Shown piece after piece: positions 54,256 through 62,890 of a stretch of DNA of 64,000 nucleotides; position 1 is the stretch's first letter; every line of letters starts with the position of its first letter. The DNA comes from Halonotius aquaticus (GTDB lineage: Archaea > Halobacteriota > Halobacteria > Halobacteriales > Haloferacaceae). The stretch covers positions 62,001 through 126,000 of the forward strand of contig NZ_QKNY01000018.1 in assembly GCF_003605575.1 (NCBI RefSeq). The letters run 5' to 3'. The position numbers and the translations under genes were made by a program. The notes below the pieces were generated by a model. That model was not told the DNA's origin. It did no database searches and saw nothing but the letters and a program-made list of their open reading frames with translations.

Positions 54256-54999
54256 ATGCCCACCACAGCAGTTGCCGGACAGACCGCTATCGTCACCGGT
54301 GCAAGCAGCGGGATCGGCGCGACAACCTGTCGCACCCTCGCCGCCGCGGGAGCCAACGTCGTCCTCGCCGCGCGCAGCGAAGACCGTCTGCGGGAGCTAG
54401 CCAACGAAATCGACGCCGACCATTCGGTCGACACGCTGGTCGTGCCAACCGATATCCGCGATGAGACCGCTGTCGACAGCCTGATCGAAAAGACGGTCGC
54501 CGAATTCGGCGGGATCGATATCCTCGTCAACAACGCCGGACTCGCCCGCGAGAGCGATGTCGAAACGATGTCGACGGCGGCCTACGAGACGATGCAGGAA
54601 ACCAACATTGACGGGATGTTCTATGCAACGCGGGCGGCGATCCCACACGTCCGCAGGCGAAACGGCCATCTCATCTTTCTCGGCAGCTTCGCCGGGCAGT
54701 ACCCGCGGTCGTACAACGCGGTGTATGCAGCCTCAAAGTGGTGGACGCGAGGGTTCGCCAAGAGCGTCGCCGCCCAGGTCGGCGACGACGGCGTCGGGGT
54801 GACCGTCGTCAATCCCGGCGCGGTTCGCACCGAGTTCGAAGCCGCGGATGGGCAAGCCTTCGAGGACGTCTTCGAAGAAGGCGAGGCCAGCGAACCCGAG
54901 GAGGTCGCCGAGGCGATCGTCTTTGCCGCGAGCCGGGACGGCTCAAGCGTCAGCGAGATCGACATCAACAACCGTAGCAAGTTCGCCGACGACTTCTGA
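54256..54999 (+). CDS. Short-chain dehydrogenase/reductase
   Basis: 247 aa, classical SDR. The cofactor loop is TGASSGIGATT, then NNAG, and the catalytic YAASK (VYAASKWWTRG) with the Ser in FLGSFAG. The Arg in the RSEDRLRELA segment suggests NADP over NAD. The substrate is unknown. A second ATG is possible at 54244. It has no operon partner. Confidence 0.92.
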   Translation: MPTTAVAGQTAIVTGASSGIGATTCRTLAAAGANVVLAARSEDRLRELANEIDADHSVDTLVVPTDIRDETAVDSLIEKTVAEFGGIDILVNNAGLARESDVETMSTAAYETMQETNIDGMFYATRAAIPHVRRRNGHLIFLGSFAGQYPRSYNAVYAASKWWTRGFAKSVAAQVGDDGVGVTVVNPGAVRTEFEAADGQAFEDVFEEGEASEPEEVAEAIVFAASRDGSSVSEIDINNRSKFADDF

Positions 55000-55048
55000 G
55001 CCGGCAACGGCCAATGATTAATGTTGGTGTCGGTAGTTAGACAATCCA

Positions 55049-56068
55049 ATGCAAGCGACACCCGAACTCAGTGACGACCTGCTGCAGTGGCCGTATCTGT
55101 CCCTGCTAGTGTCAAGTGTCGCTGTTGGCGTTGTCTATCTCCTCTATCTGTTCGAGCTTGCGCCGACGCTGATCGGTGTGGTGCCGCGGTCACAGCTGAT
55201 CTTTCTGTCGGGGCAGCTGTCGGTGACGCTCTTCGGGGCGTATCTCGTCGTCGTCTTCGTCGACCGATCGGCTACGGCGGCACCCGACACCGGGCAGTCG
55301 ACAGCCCGATCCGACACCTCGGGCGGTGCTGTCCGACACGCTGCCGACGCCCAACAGCATAGCGATGGCGACAGCGACGCCGACAACACCGACCGCGACG
55401 GCGAGGCCACCGATATCGGCGATGACGGCGGCAGCGGTGACAACAGCGACGACGAGAACAGCACCCACGAGACGGCGATGACCCAGTTCACACAGGCGTT
55501 GGACGAACACCTCGGGATGCTGTGTGCGTGGTATGTCGCCGCCCATCCCGATTCGATAGGTGAGCCGCCAGCGAGCTACGACGCGCTGTTCGATGGCGAC
55601 TTCGCCGAAACCGTCCGGCGACTCGACTTTGCGGCCCCTCACGAGGGGGAACCACATGACGGAACGTGGATCGCCTGGAGTGCGGTGCGGCTCACCGAGT
55701 TCCGACGCGAGACGATGGCGATTATCGATGTACACAGCGATTCCATCGACCCAACTGTCGGTGCGTCTCTCCACAACCTTGCGAACTCCCGGCTTACGAA
55801 ACGCGTGATCACTGCCGATGAAGCCGCACTACCCGATCACCTGCCAGCCGACACCGCACTGGTGTTGTTTACCGAGGCCGACAGCGATGACCCACTGCAC
55901 GCACATCTTGAATTGCTCCGTGAGATGCTGGCAACGCATGAAACCCACAGTGCCATGGCAGTAACGCCACCCGCTGAGCGAGACTGCTGGAGCGGCGACA
56001 ATCCCGAAGCCGGCGTCGCGCGAGCAAACGCGGCTGGCGACGCCGAGCAGTACTACAAATTATTCTGA
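55049..56068 (+). CDS. Membrane-anchored acidic protein of unknown function
   Basis: 339 aa. Two transmembrane helices (about 17-37 and 45-70) are followed by an Asp/Ser/Gly-rich linker to about residue 145 and a mostly helical C-terminal domain (150-339) with EHLGMLCAWYVAAHPD and a SLHNLANSRLTKRVI segment. The name or function is unknown. The domain layout suggests a membrane-tethered cytoplasmic sensor or scaffold. It is convergent with the PhnP-like gene. Confidence 0.7.
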   Translation: MQATPELSDDLLQWPYLSLLVSSVAVGVVYLLYLFELAPTLIGVVPRSQLIFLSGQLSVTLFGAYLVVVFVDRSATAAPDTGQSTARSDTSGGAVRHAADAQQHSDGDSDADNTDRDGEATDIGDDGGSGDNSDDENSTHETAMTQFTQALDEHLGMLCAWYVAAHPDSIGEPPASYDALFDGDFAETVRRLDFAAPHEGEPHDGTWIAWSAVRLTEFRRETMAIIDVHSDSIDPTVGASLHNLANSRLTKRVITADEAALPDHLPADTALVLFTEADSDDPLHAHLELLREMLATHETHSAMAVTPPAERDCWSGDNPEAGVARANAAGDAEQYYKLF

Positions 56069-56086
56069 GTGGCCGCGGCGACCGAA

Positions 56087-56977
56087 TCAGTCCGTCGTCG
56101 TCCCGGATTCAGCTGTCGCGGTATCGAGGCGGGTCACACCGGTTCCATCGAGGCGGTACTGCTCGCCGTCGACGGCCAGCGGCTCCTCGAACGCCTCGTC
56201 AGCCGGATAGTAGTGGGCTGTGTGTACCAGCCGTGTCACGTCGGCTCCGAGCTCGTCGGCCAACGCCAGCGCGCCCTCACGAGTCATATGTTTGGTGCCG
56301 AAGCTTCGCGGGACGCCGTCGGCGTCGTGGTGGCTCCCGCCAAGCGGGTGGCGATCACAGAGCGCTGCCGGCACGATGGCGTCGGCAAGAAACAGGTCAG
56401 GGTTGCGGAGTCGATCGCGAGAGTCAACAGGGATATCGTAACTGGTGTCACCCGACAGCGAGAGTTTGGCACCCGTTTCGGGGTCGACGACGACAAGTCC
56501 AAAACAGAGCAGCGGTGGGTGTTCGACCGGTACCAGCGTGAGTTCGAGCCCACAAATCTCAATCGACGCCAGTGGCGTCACATCGTGCACCGACACCCGA
56601 TCGAGGTAGTCGTACTTACGGCGGATCGTTTCGGCGACCGATTCGCCGGTTTCGGGGTCGACCTCGTTGGCAGCGTAGACGGGTAGGTCATCGAAGACGC
56701 GGTAGGCGTTACCAAGGCCGTCGAGATGATCGAAATGAATGTGGGTGACGACCGCAGCGTCGGGCAGTGGTACGGCGTGGCTGAGAAACTGCTGGCGAAA
56801 ATCCGGGCTCAGGTCGACAAGGATCGACTCGTCGGTGCGTTCGTTCTCGATGTGGACGGAAAACCGGCTGCGTTCGATACCGCGAGCGCGGGCGTCAGCG
56901 CAGGTTGCACAGTCACAGCCGACGGTCGGCGTCCCCGTCGTATCGCCGGTGCCAAGCAGAGTGACGCGCATGCTCAT
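56087..56977 (-). CDS. PhnP-like metallo-beta-lactamase fold hydrolase
   Basis: 296 aa. THIHFDHLDGLG is the metal motif, and the N-terminal GTGDTTGTPTVGCDCATC with three cysteines is the PhnP-type zinc site. LSGDTSYD (fourth ligand Asp) and a HTAHYYPADEA region follow. PhnP hydrolyses cyclic phosphodiesters; relatives include other phosphodiesterases. It overlaps no gene but lies 9 bases after the AAA ATPase on the same strand. An ATG at 56971 is equally good. Confidence 0.88.
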   Translation of the reverse strand: MSMRVTLLGTGDTTGTPTVGCDCATCADARARGIERSRFSVHIENERTDESILVDLSPDFRQQFLSHAVPLPDAAVVTHIHFDHLDGLGNAYRVFDDLPVYAANEVDPETGESVAETIRRKYDYLDRVSVHDVTPLASIEICGLELTLVPVEHPPLLCFGLVVVDPETGAKLSLSGDTSYDIPVDSRDRLRNPDLFLADAIVPAALCDRHPLGGSHHDADGVPRSFGTKHMTREGALALADELGADVTRLVHTAHYYPADEAFEEPLAVDGEQYRLDGTGVTRLDTATAESGTTTD

Positions 56978-56986
56978 TGAGGTTCC

Positions 56987-58444
56987 CTACTGCGGTGGCG
57001 TTTCGGCGTCGTCAGTGGTGGCTGCCCCGTCGTCCACATCGTCGTGGTCGTGATCGTGCTCGCTGTGATCATGATCATCGTGATCGTCGGCACTGCCGGT
57101 GAGCGCCGCGCCGTCGCCGTCGATCATGTCCATGTTCTTGAGGTTGTCCCGCTCCTCGAAGTCCTCGACAGCGGCGATCAGATCGTCCTGGGTGAGTTCG
57201 GTTCGTTCCTCGGTCAGGGCCTCAAGGACAGCCTCTCGGAGCACCATGCGGAGGTCGCTGCCGGTTAGGCCCTCGGTGTGTTCGGCGATCACCGCGGGAT
57301 CGAAGCCATCGATCTCCATCGGCTGGGTGATGACTTCAAGGATATCCGACCGCATCCCGCGATCCGGTTTCGGGAAGTTGACGATCTCATCGAAGCGTCG
57401 CCACGCTGCGGCGTCCAGTTGGTCTGGGTGATTGGTGGCGCCGATCAGGAGGACATCGTCGCGGATCAGCGAGATGTCATCGATCGATTTGAGCAGGGTG
57501 TTGACCGCGCGCTTCAGCGCGGCGTGTTCGTCGCTGCGGCGGGTTTTGGCGACCGAATCGAACTCGTCAATAAAGAGAATACACGGCGAGAGCCGCTTTG
57601 CGACCTCGAAGGTCTTCTCGACGTTTTTCGCCGTCTCACCGAGATACTGGCTGGTGATCATCGAGAGCTTGACCTCGACAAACGGCAGGCCGAGTTCGTG
57701 CGCCAGCGCGCGGGAAATCGTCGTCTTGCCGGTGCCCGGCGGGCCGACAAAGAGCAGTTTGCCGATCTCGCGAAGTCCGATCGAGGCGAGGTAATCGCGG
57801 TGTTCGATCGCCTTGACGATCTTCTGGATCTCCTCTTCCTGATTGGTTGTGAGCACGAGGTCGTCGAGGGTCATCTCGATTTCCTCGGGGGCACGCACCG
57901 AGACGAGATCCAACATCTCGGCGTCGTCGTCCTCGTCGAAATACTGCGAAAGCAGCGCGTCGATCCAGACACGGTCGGCCTGGATCGGGCGGGTGTTCTC
58001 ACGGGCGTCCTCGTAGGTCACCGAGACGCCGTCTTCGTCCTCGGCCGCGGAGGCGATCGTGGGGTTTGTTGCCAACTGCTCGTCGTCGGCGCGTTCGAGA
58101 TACCACTCCATGGCCATCTCCGGTTGGGTCAGCGAGATCTCCCCGGAGAAGTCATCGCGCTGGGTGAACAGAAGGCCGGAGACGGCCTCCCATGGGCGTT
58201 CGACGCCGGTGGCCGTGCGCGCGACCGACTCGGTCACTTTCAGCGGGCGGGCAATCTCACCCGGTGGGGCTGGCTCGTCGGCTGTCGATGCATCGGTCTC
58301 GTCGGTATCGTCAGCCGTGTCGGTATCGGTCCAAAACACCTGCCGGAAGCGCGGCGGGAGATCGTTCTCGTCTAACGAGCGTGTCTCGTTGTAGACGTGG
58401 GTCGTCAGGAGGAACTCGACAACGGTCAACGCCGGGTCACTCAT
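56987..58444 (-). CDS. AAA ATPase with His/Asp-rich C-terminal tail
   Basis: 485 aa. An N-terminal domain of about 200 residues (DPALTVVEFLLTTHVYNETRSL...) has no recognised fold. One AAA module follows, with Walker A GPPGTGKTT, Walker B ILFIDEFDSVA, sensor-1 GATNHPDQLD and an arginine-finger-like AAAWRRFD. It is of the CDC48/proteasome-activator class in general layout. The last 40 residues are Asp/His-rich with DDHDHSEHDHDHDD, which may bind divalent metals. A protein-remodelling role is expected. It lies 9 bases before the PhnP-like gene and may share a promoter. Confidence 0.88.
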   Translation of the reverse strand: MSDPALTVVEFLLTTHVYNETRSLDENDLPPRFRQVFWTDTDTADDTDETDASTADEPAPPGEIARPLKVTESVARTATGVERPWEAVSGLLFTQRDDFSGEISLTQPEMAMEWYLERADDEQLATNPTIASAAEDEDGVSVTYEDARENTRPIQADRVWIDALLSQYFDEDDDAEMLDLVSVRAPEEIEMTLDDLVLTTNQEEEIQKIVKAIEHRDYLASIGLREIGKLLFVGPPGTGKTTISRALAHELGLPFVEVKLSMITSQYLGETAKNVEKTFEVAKRLSPCILFIDEFDSVAKTRRSDEHAALKRAVNTLLKSIDDISLIRDDVLLIGATNHPDQLDAAAWRRFDEIVNFPKPDRGMRSDILEVITQPMEIDGFDPAVIAEHTEGLTGSDLRMVLREAVLEALTEERTELTQDDLIAAVEDFEERDNLKNMDMIDGDGAALTGSADDHDDHDHSEHDHDHDDVDDGAATTDDAETPPQ

Positions 58445-58882
58445 CCCACACAGCTTCTAGCTAAGTTCGCTTAAGACCGTCGAAGCAACCCACGCGTGGG
58501 CGGTCGAGCGCCACGACAAACACGACCCGACGCGTACGCAGTTTCGAAACCACATATACTGATTCCCAATTCCACAACAAAAACAGATATTATGTGAATT
58601 GAATAGACACTAATCCCTAATATATAATTATAGGCCAGATAATTATCGACCAATAACCATACAAATCGACACACATTAACGGGCAGTATTTTACCCCGCC
58701 GGGCCGAGGAGTATGATAGTCACAACCGAGATGAGGGCCATACCATCACCCAAATGTCGACGGCCGAACAGTCCCCAGATCACACACAATACCTCACCCA
58801 CAGACAGCGACCGATACCGACAGAAAGCAACGATGCGGTCAGCCGACGACAACACTGATCGTCGGCAACGCGAGGAGCTACC
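58445..58882. other. AT-rich intergenic region with palindromes
   Basis: A 438-base gap between divergent AAA ATPase and mobA genes. Positions about 58540-58690 are strikingly AT-rich and contain two copies of the palindrome ATAATTAT (58624-58631 and 58639-58646), 15 bases apart centre to centre. An 8-bp inverted repeat, GCCGACGA/TCGTCGGC, lies at 58842-58866 just before mobA. Short frames exist (for example 58713-58892), but with poor coding composition; I treat them as noncoding. Confidence 0.5.
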
Positions 58883-59572
58883 GTGTCGCTAACCGACGAT
58901 GACGATCTCTCGGAGACACCGTCGAGCGAGGACAATAAGGCAGCAACCCACAGTGACACCGGTCGCGCAGGGCTGATCCTCGCCGGGGGGCGCTCCGAGC
59001 GATTTCCGACCATCGACAAGGCGTTGGCACCGCTTGACGGCGCGCCGTTGCTCCGCTGTGTCGCTGACGCGTTGTCGCCGGCGGTTGACGAACTCATCAT
59101 CAACTGTCGACAAGACCAGCAGGCAGCGTTCGCCAAAGCGGTCGACGACGACCCCCGGTTTGCGATCGATCCGGTCGCTGATCGCGGGCCGCTGGCCGGG
59201 TTGCGAACCGCGCTGTCGGCGACCGAAGCGACGTATGCGGCGATCCTACCCTGTGATATGCCATTTGTCCCGGCGGGATTCATCGAGTATCTGTTTGGCC
59301 AGGCACAGAACAAAACCGGGGCGGTGCCGTGTGTTGGAGGGCAACAGCGATCATTGCCGGCAGTCGTGCATGTGCGGGCAGCCGCCGCGGCCTGTGAGAC
59401 AGCGCATAATCATCGCGACGGGGGGCTTGCGGCATTCATCTCGGCGCTTGATCCCATCGTTGTCTCAGAACGAACCGTGACCGCCCACGTCGATGCGAAG
59501 GCCTTCACCGATATCGACACCCACGAAGAGCTGGCCGCCATTCGTGAGGTGAGTCACCGAGCTGAGCAGTAG
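58883..59572 (+). CDS. mobA: Molybdenum cofactor guanylyltransferase MobA-like
   Basis: 229 aa starting at GTG 58883. The nucleotide-binding pattern LILAGGRSERFPTIDKALAPLDG, the VDELIINCRQDQ helix and PCDMPFVP identify the MobA family, which transfers GMP to molybdopterin. The residue after the Ser-x-Arg is Phe in place of the Met usually seen. A stop codon in this frame at 58856 rules out a longer protein, so the GTG start is likely. It is convergent with the DUF4870-like gene. moaE lies far away at 36003. Confidence 0.88.
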   Translation: MSLTDDDDLSETPSSEDNKAATHSDTGRAGLILAGGRSERFPTIDKALAPLDGAPLLRCVADALSPAVDELIINCRQDQQAAFAKAVDDDPRFAIDPVADRGPLAGLRTALSATEATYAAILPCDMPFVPAGFIEYLFGQAQNKTGAVPCVGGQQRSLPAVVHVRAAAAACETAHNHRDGGLAAFISALDPIVVSERTVTAHVDAKAFTDIDTHEELAAIREVSHRAEQ

Positions 59573-59577
59573 CGAGG

Positions 59578-60066
59578 TCAGTCGCCTCTGTCACCGAGAT
59601 CCAATCCACCGAGCCACGCCAGCAGATCCGGGGCGAACGGATAGGGCCACGCGCTGCCGAAGATGGCTTTGAACGTCGCGGCGATGCTGAACACGATCGT
59701 CAGCAGCCCGCCAACCCCTCCCAAAAAGAGCAGTATCGCACCGATGATGACGGACGGAGTCGCTAATGGCTCCGGCAAGATCGGCAGCGAGACTACCTCA
59801 GTGGTGGCTGCCGTGCCCTCGTCGGCACCGAGAATAAACAAGATCACACCGATGAAGGCGACCAAAAACACCGAGAGATGCCAATTCAACGCGTTGCGAG
59901 CGTTGGCTCGGGTGAATTGGTGTGAGGAAAGCAAGTAGACAACGGCGGCGACCACGATACCGACGCCGAAAAAGCCGGTAAACAGTGTAATCGGGTGAAT
60001 GAAAATACCCAACACGGAGCGTTCAGCGAGCAGTTCAGGGCCATCAGGAGAGTCAGGCGGGGACAT
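59578..60066 (-). CDS. DUF4870-like membrane protein
   Basis: 162 aa with four predicted transmembrane helices. The pair FIHPITLFTGFFG at the start and NARNALNWHLSVF in the middle follow the Tic20-like DUF4870 pattern. The short acidic ends face the cytoplasm. Function is unknown. It is in the same direction as the next winged-helix gene, with the two separated by 24 bases. Confidence 0.75.
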   Translation of the reverse strand: MSPPDSPDGPELLAERSVLGIFIHPITLFTGFFGVGIVVAAVVYLLSSHQFTRANARNALNWHLSVFLVAFIGVILFILGADEGTAATTEVVSLPILPEPLATPSVIIGAILLFLGGVGGLLTIVFSIAATFKAIFGSAWPYPFAPDLLAWLGGLDLGDRGD

Positions 60067-60090
60067 CGGGTAGGTCGTTAGTATACATAC

Positions 60091-60705
60091 TCACATCCCC
60101 GGTATCAAATCACTGGATCCGACCCGCTGACGCAGCCACCGGACAAGTCGTTCGATAACAAGGATTCCGAGACTGATCGCCAACAGGTCAAATGCTGTGC
60201 CCCAGAAGACAACATCGCTGGTTGTCGACCCAATATCGAGACCAGCGATCGTAAGGACGGCCCCGAGAGCTAACAACAGCAGTGTCAACTGGAGACCAGC
60301 AAGCGCGAGCGTCCGTATCCCAGCGGTATCGCGCATCGTGAGAAAGCCACGGGTTGAGAGCCGATCCAGCGGTGAATCACTCGCCAGCTGACGTTTGCCG
60401 GTCGGCGACAGCGGCCACTCGGCTTCTGGGTGGTTGATATAATAGAGCGTAATCGACTCAGGATAGGTTTCGGTGGCAACGATATCGATCGCCTGGAGTT
60501 CGTTCAGGCGGTTGCGAACGGTCGCCGTCGACACGTCGGGTTTGATCCGCGCCTGGAGCTGGCGGATCGAAAAGAAGGGTCGATCGGCGTCCAGCATCGT
60601 CTCGACGACGTGGGCTTGCGTCAGGGTGTTATCGAGGTTGCGGTCGATCCGCTCGTCGATCCACTCGGGCAGCGACGACACGGGCGGGGATTTGCCGGCA
60701 AGCAT
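60091..60705 (-). CDS. Winged-helix regulator with C-terminal membrane helices
   Basis: 204 aa. Residues about 25-100 form a winged helix (IRQLQARIKPDVSTATVRNRLNELQAIDIV) and residues about 130-185 contain two transmembrane segments. So it is a membrane-attached DNA-binding protein, as is common in haloarchaea. The target is unknown. It is upstream of the DUF4870-like gene and could control or accompany it. Confidence 0.8.
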   Translation of the reverse strand: MLAGKSPPVSSLPEWIDERIDRNLDNTLTQAHVVETMLDADRPFFSIRQLQARIKPDVSTATVRNRLNELQAIDIVATETYPESITLYYINHPEAEWPLSPTGKRQLASDSPLDRLSTRGFLTMRDTAGIRTLALAGLQLTLLLLALGAVLTIAGLDIGSTTSDVVFWGTAFDLLAISLGILVIERLVRWLRQRVGSSDLIPGM

Positions 60706-60756
60706 TATAAACCTCCCAGCGTCGTCTCCGTGGCTGAAACGACCGATGGGGTGGGA

Positions 60757-61149
60757 TCAATCATCGCCCACGGTCGACGCCGGGCGATGCCTGTAGTCGC
60801 CGGCAGGCGGCTCAGCTGTCGACTCAACCGTGAGGTCGCCGGTCAGTCCCGTCTCGGTGATCGAGACAGCGATCGATGCCGGGCGAGCGCGGTACTGCGC
60901 GCGGTGGTTGCCATCGGGGGCGATCTGTGTCTCGACGGCGACGAGCCCGGCGGCTTCGAGGCGGTTCAACCGCCGGTAGATCGTGACGGTCGATGCCGAA
61001 CAGTAGTCGGCGATCTCGGCTGCTGGTTTCGGGCCGGCAGCCAACGCGTCCAGAATCGACCGGACGTAGTTGTCGGCGAGCAACGACAGGATCTCTTCGA
61101 CAGCGACATCGTCGATTGATTCCGGCGGGCATGATTGGGAGGGCTGCAT
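60757..61149 (-). CDS. ArsR-like winged-helix transcription regulator
   Basis: 130 aa from ATG 61149 (MQPSQSCPPESIDD). The HTH is near residues 15-75: VEEILSLLADNYVRSILDAL, then PAAEIADYCSASTVTIYRRLNRLEAAGLV. A basic/acidic C-terminal wing follows. Only cysteines at 7 and about 50 might sense redox or metal state. The longer upstream frame is excluded because its composition is abnormal. It lies just before the MBL gene but is monocistronic. Confidence 0.8.
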   Translation of the reverse strand: MQPSQSCPPESIDDVAVEEILSLLADNYVRSILDALAAGPKPAAEIADYCSASTVTIYRRLNRLEAAGLVAVETQIAPDGNHRAQYRARPASIAVSITETGLTGDLTVESTAEPPAGDYRHRPASTVGDD

Positions 61150-61313
61150 ACATCCCACCCATGGCTGAGAGGGTGATAAATACAGCCGAGAATTCGGCGT
61201 CGACAAACCGTGATTGTACCGCCGTAAATCGGCGTTTTGCGGGCGTAAAATCACCCGACAGCAGCATAATTCGACCGTATCTGTCTCTGCTGGGTCGTTC
61301 GCCGTTTTGGTGC
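61150..61313. other. Intergenic region with dyads and promoter candidates
   Basis: It follows the metallo-beta-lactamase gene and precedes the ArsR-like gene, both on the minus strand. A CGCCGTAAATCGGCG dyad occurs at about 61219-61233, and AT-rich patches TAAAATCAC and TAATTCGACC are possible promoter elements for the ArsR-like gene. I see no RNA gene. Confidence 0.3.
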
Positions 61314-62228
61314 CTACGACGGGTCGTCGATATCGACACGGCCCTGATCGAGGGCGGCCAACACGCCGCGAACGTTGAGCCGCGTTTCGGCCCACCCTTT
61401 CTCGGTGCCCCAGATCTCGGTGAGATCGGTGTTCGTGACGAAGTGATCGATGACCGCCTCGTCGTCGGACTGCCGGTCGCGCTGTTGGCGGATCGCCTCA
61501 ACCCATTCGATGAGACCCCGTTTGTAGCCATCGAGCAGCCCCTCGTCGTAGCTCCGCGGCCCGAAGTGAGCGAAACAGAGGGTGTCGGGATCAAGTGACT
61601 GGATCATCGAGACGTCGTCGATACATTGCTGGACATCAAACTGCGGCGGCGGCGACGTGACGCGGATCTCATCGCGGGCGGCAACGTAGATGCCGGCGGC
61701 ATCGCCGGTGAAGACGAGCCCGTCGCTCTCGAAGACGAGTTGGTGGGGAGCGTGACCCGGTGCCGCATGCGCTGTCAATGTTCGATCACCGAGATCAACC
61801 TCATCGCCATCGGTGAGGCCGGCGATCCGACCGTCGGGAACCGGCTGTGGCTCGGTGTAGTAGGGCCACATCTCGTCGACAGCGGCCTTCGTTCCCTCGA
61901 TCAAGCGACCCGGGTCGATAAGATGGTCGACCCCGCGGTCATGGACAAGTACCTCGGCGTCCGGAAACACCTCGGCGAGAAAGCCCGCGCCACCGGCATG
62001 ATCGAGGTGGACGTGGGTCGGCAGGATGTAGCTCAACGAGTCGATACCGAGGTCATCGAGGGCGTCGAAAATGTACTCGCGGTTGGTGCCGATCCCAGTG
62101 TCGATGACCGCCGGCTCGGCGGTATCGAGGATGTAGACCGCGCCGTAGCCGGCGACATCGTACATGCCGGTGTCGACGTAGTAGAGGTTCGGCCAGTCGG
62201 CAACAGCTTCGAGATCACCCGGGGCCAT
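61314..62228 (-). CDS. Metallo-beta-lactamase fold hydrolase
   Basis: 304 aa. The metal motif is THVHLDHAGG, the next His is in APGHAPHQL, and the Asp ligand is in FTGDAAGIY. It belongs to the glyoxalase II-like branch, in haloarchaea a large group with unknown substrates. A C-terminal DNA-binding-like helical region (about 240-304) is present. It overlaps the isochorismatase-like gene by one base (TGATG), so the two form an operon. Confidence 0.9.
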   Translation of the reverse strand: MAPGDLEAVADWPNLYYVDTGMYDVAGYGAVYILDTAEPAVIDTGIGTNREYIFDALDDLGIDSLSYILPTHVHLDHAGGAGFLAEVFPDAEVLVHDRGVDHLIDPGRLIEGTKAAVDEMWPYYTEPQPVPDGRIAGLTDGDEVDLGDRTLTAHAAPGHAPHQLVFESDGLVFTGDAAGIYVAARDEIRVTSPPPQFDVQQCIDDVSMIQSLDPDTLCFAHFGPRSYDEGLLDGYKRGLIEWVEAIRQQRDRQSDDEAVIDHFVTNTDLTEIWGTEKGWAETRLNVRGVLAALDQGRVDIDDPS

Positions 62229-62803
62229 CAGATCGACAACTCCTGGCTGGTCGTAACCTCACCAAAGAGGAACGCACAGTGATCGACCGCATACTCGCGG
62301 TCGCCCTCTTCGATGTAGCCCAGCGCGTCCTCGATAACGACCGGCTTGAAATCCCGCACCCCAGCACTGCCGGCGGTGTGGAACACACAGACGTTGGCGA
62401 GGGTGCCACAGATCAGGAGGTCGTCGATCCCGTGAGCGTTTAGCCACCCCTCCAACTCGGTCTGATAGAAGGCGTCGTAGGTGTGTTTGACGACGACGTG
62501 ATCGTCGTCGGCAACAGTGAGGTCGTCGACGATCTCGGTGTCCCACGAGTCCTCGACGACGTGTTCGCCCCACCGATCGAACTCGTCGTAGTAGTGAGCA
62601 TCATCGAACTGCTCCGGCGGGTGGACATCCCGGGTGTAGACGACCGGCATCCCTGCGTCGTGGGCGCGGTCAACGAGGTCGCCAACCGGTTCGATAGCGT
62701 CCTCGCTGCCGGGGGCATACAGCGAGCCATCCGGGTGACAGAAGCCATTTTGCATGTCGACAACGACGAGTGCGGTGCTGTCTGCGTCGTAATCCATACC
62801 CAT
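62228..62803 (-). CDS. Isochorismatase-like cysteine hydrolase
   Basis: 191 aa from ATG 62803 (an ATG at 62797 also works). The catalytic triad is Asp in VVVDMQNGF, Lys in VVKHTYDAF and Cys in GTLANVCVFHTA, as in nicotinamidase/isochorismatase-type amidohydrolases. A cis-peptide-type SLYAPGSEDA region follows the Asp. The metal-site histidines of true nicotinamidase (DxHxxxxxH) are only partly matched (DVHPPEQFDDAHYYDE). The substrate is uncertain: nicotinamide, or another small amide. Confidence 0.88.
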   Translation of the reverse strand: MGMDYDADSTALVVVDMQNGFCHPDGSLYAPGSEDAIEPVGDLVDRAHDAGMPVVYTRDVHPPEQFDDAHYYDEFDRWGEHVVEDSWDTEIVDDLTVADDDHVVVKHTYDAFYQTELEGWLNAHGIDDLLICGTLANVCVFHTAGSAGVRDFKPVVIEDALGYIEEGDREYAVDHCAFLFGEVTTSQELSI

Positions 62804-62890
62804 CGGTACTGTCGCCGGCGAATAAAAGCCAGCGACCCCGCCGTCGACAACAGGGGAAAGGAGTTTACCCCCAGGGTGGCACCCCACTGT

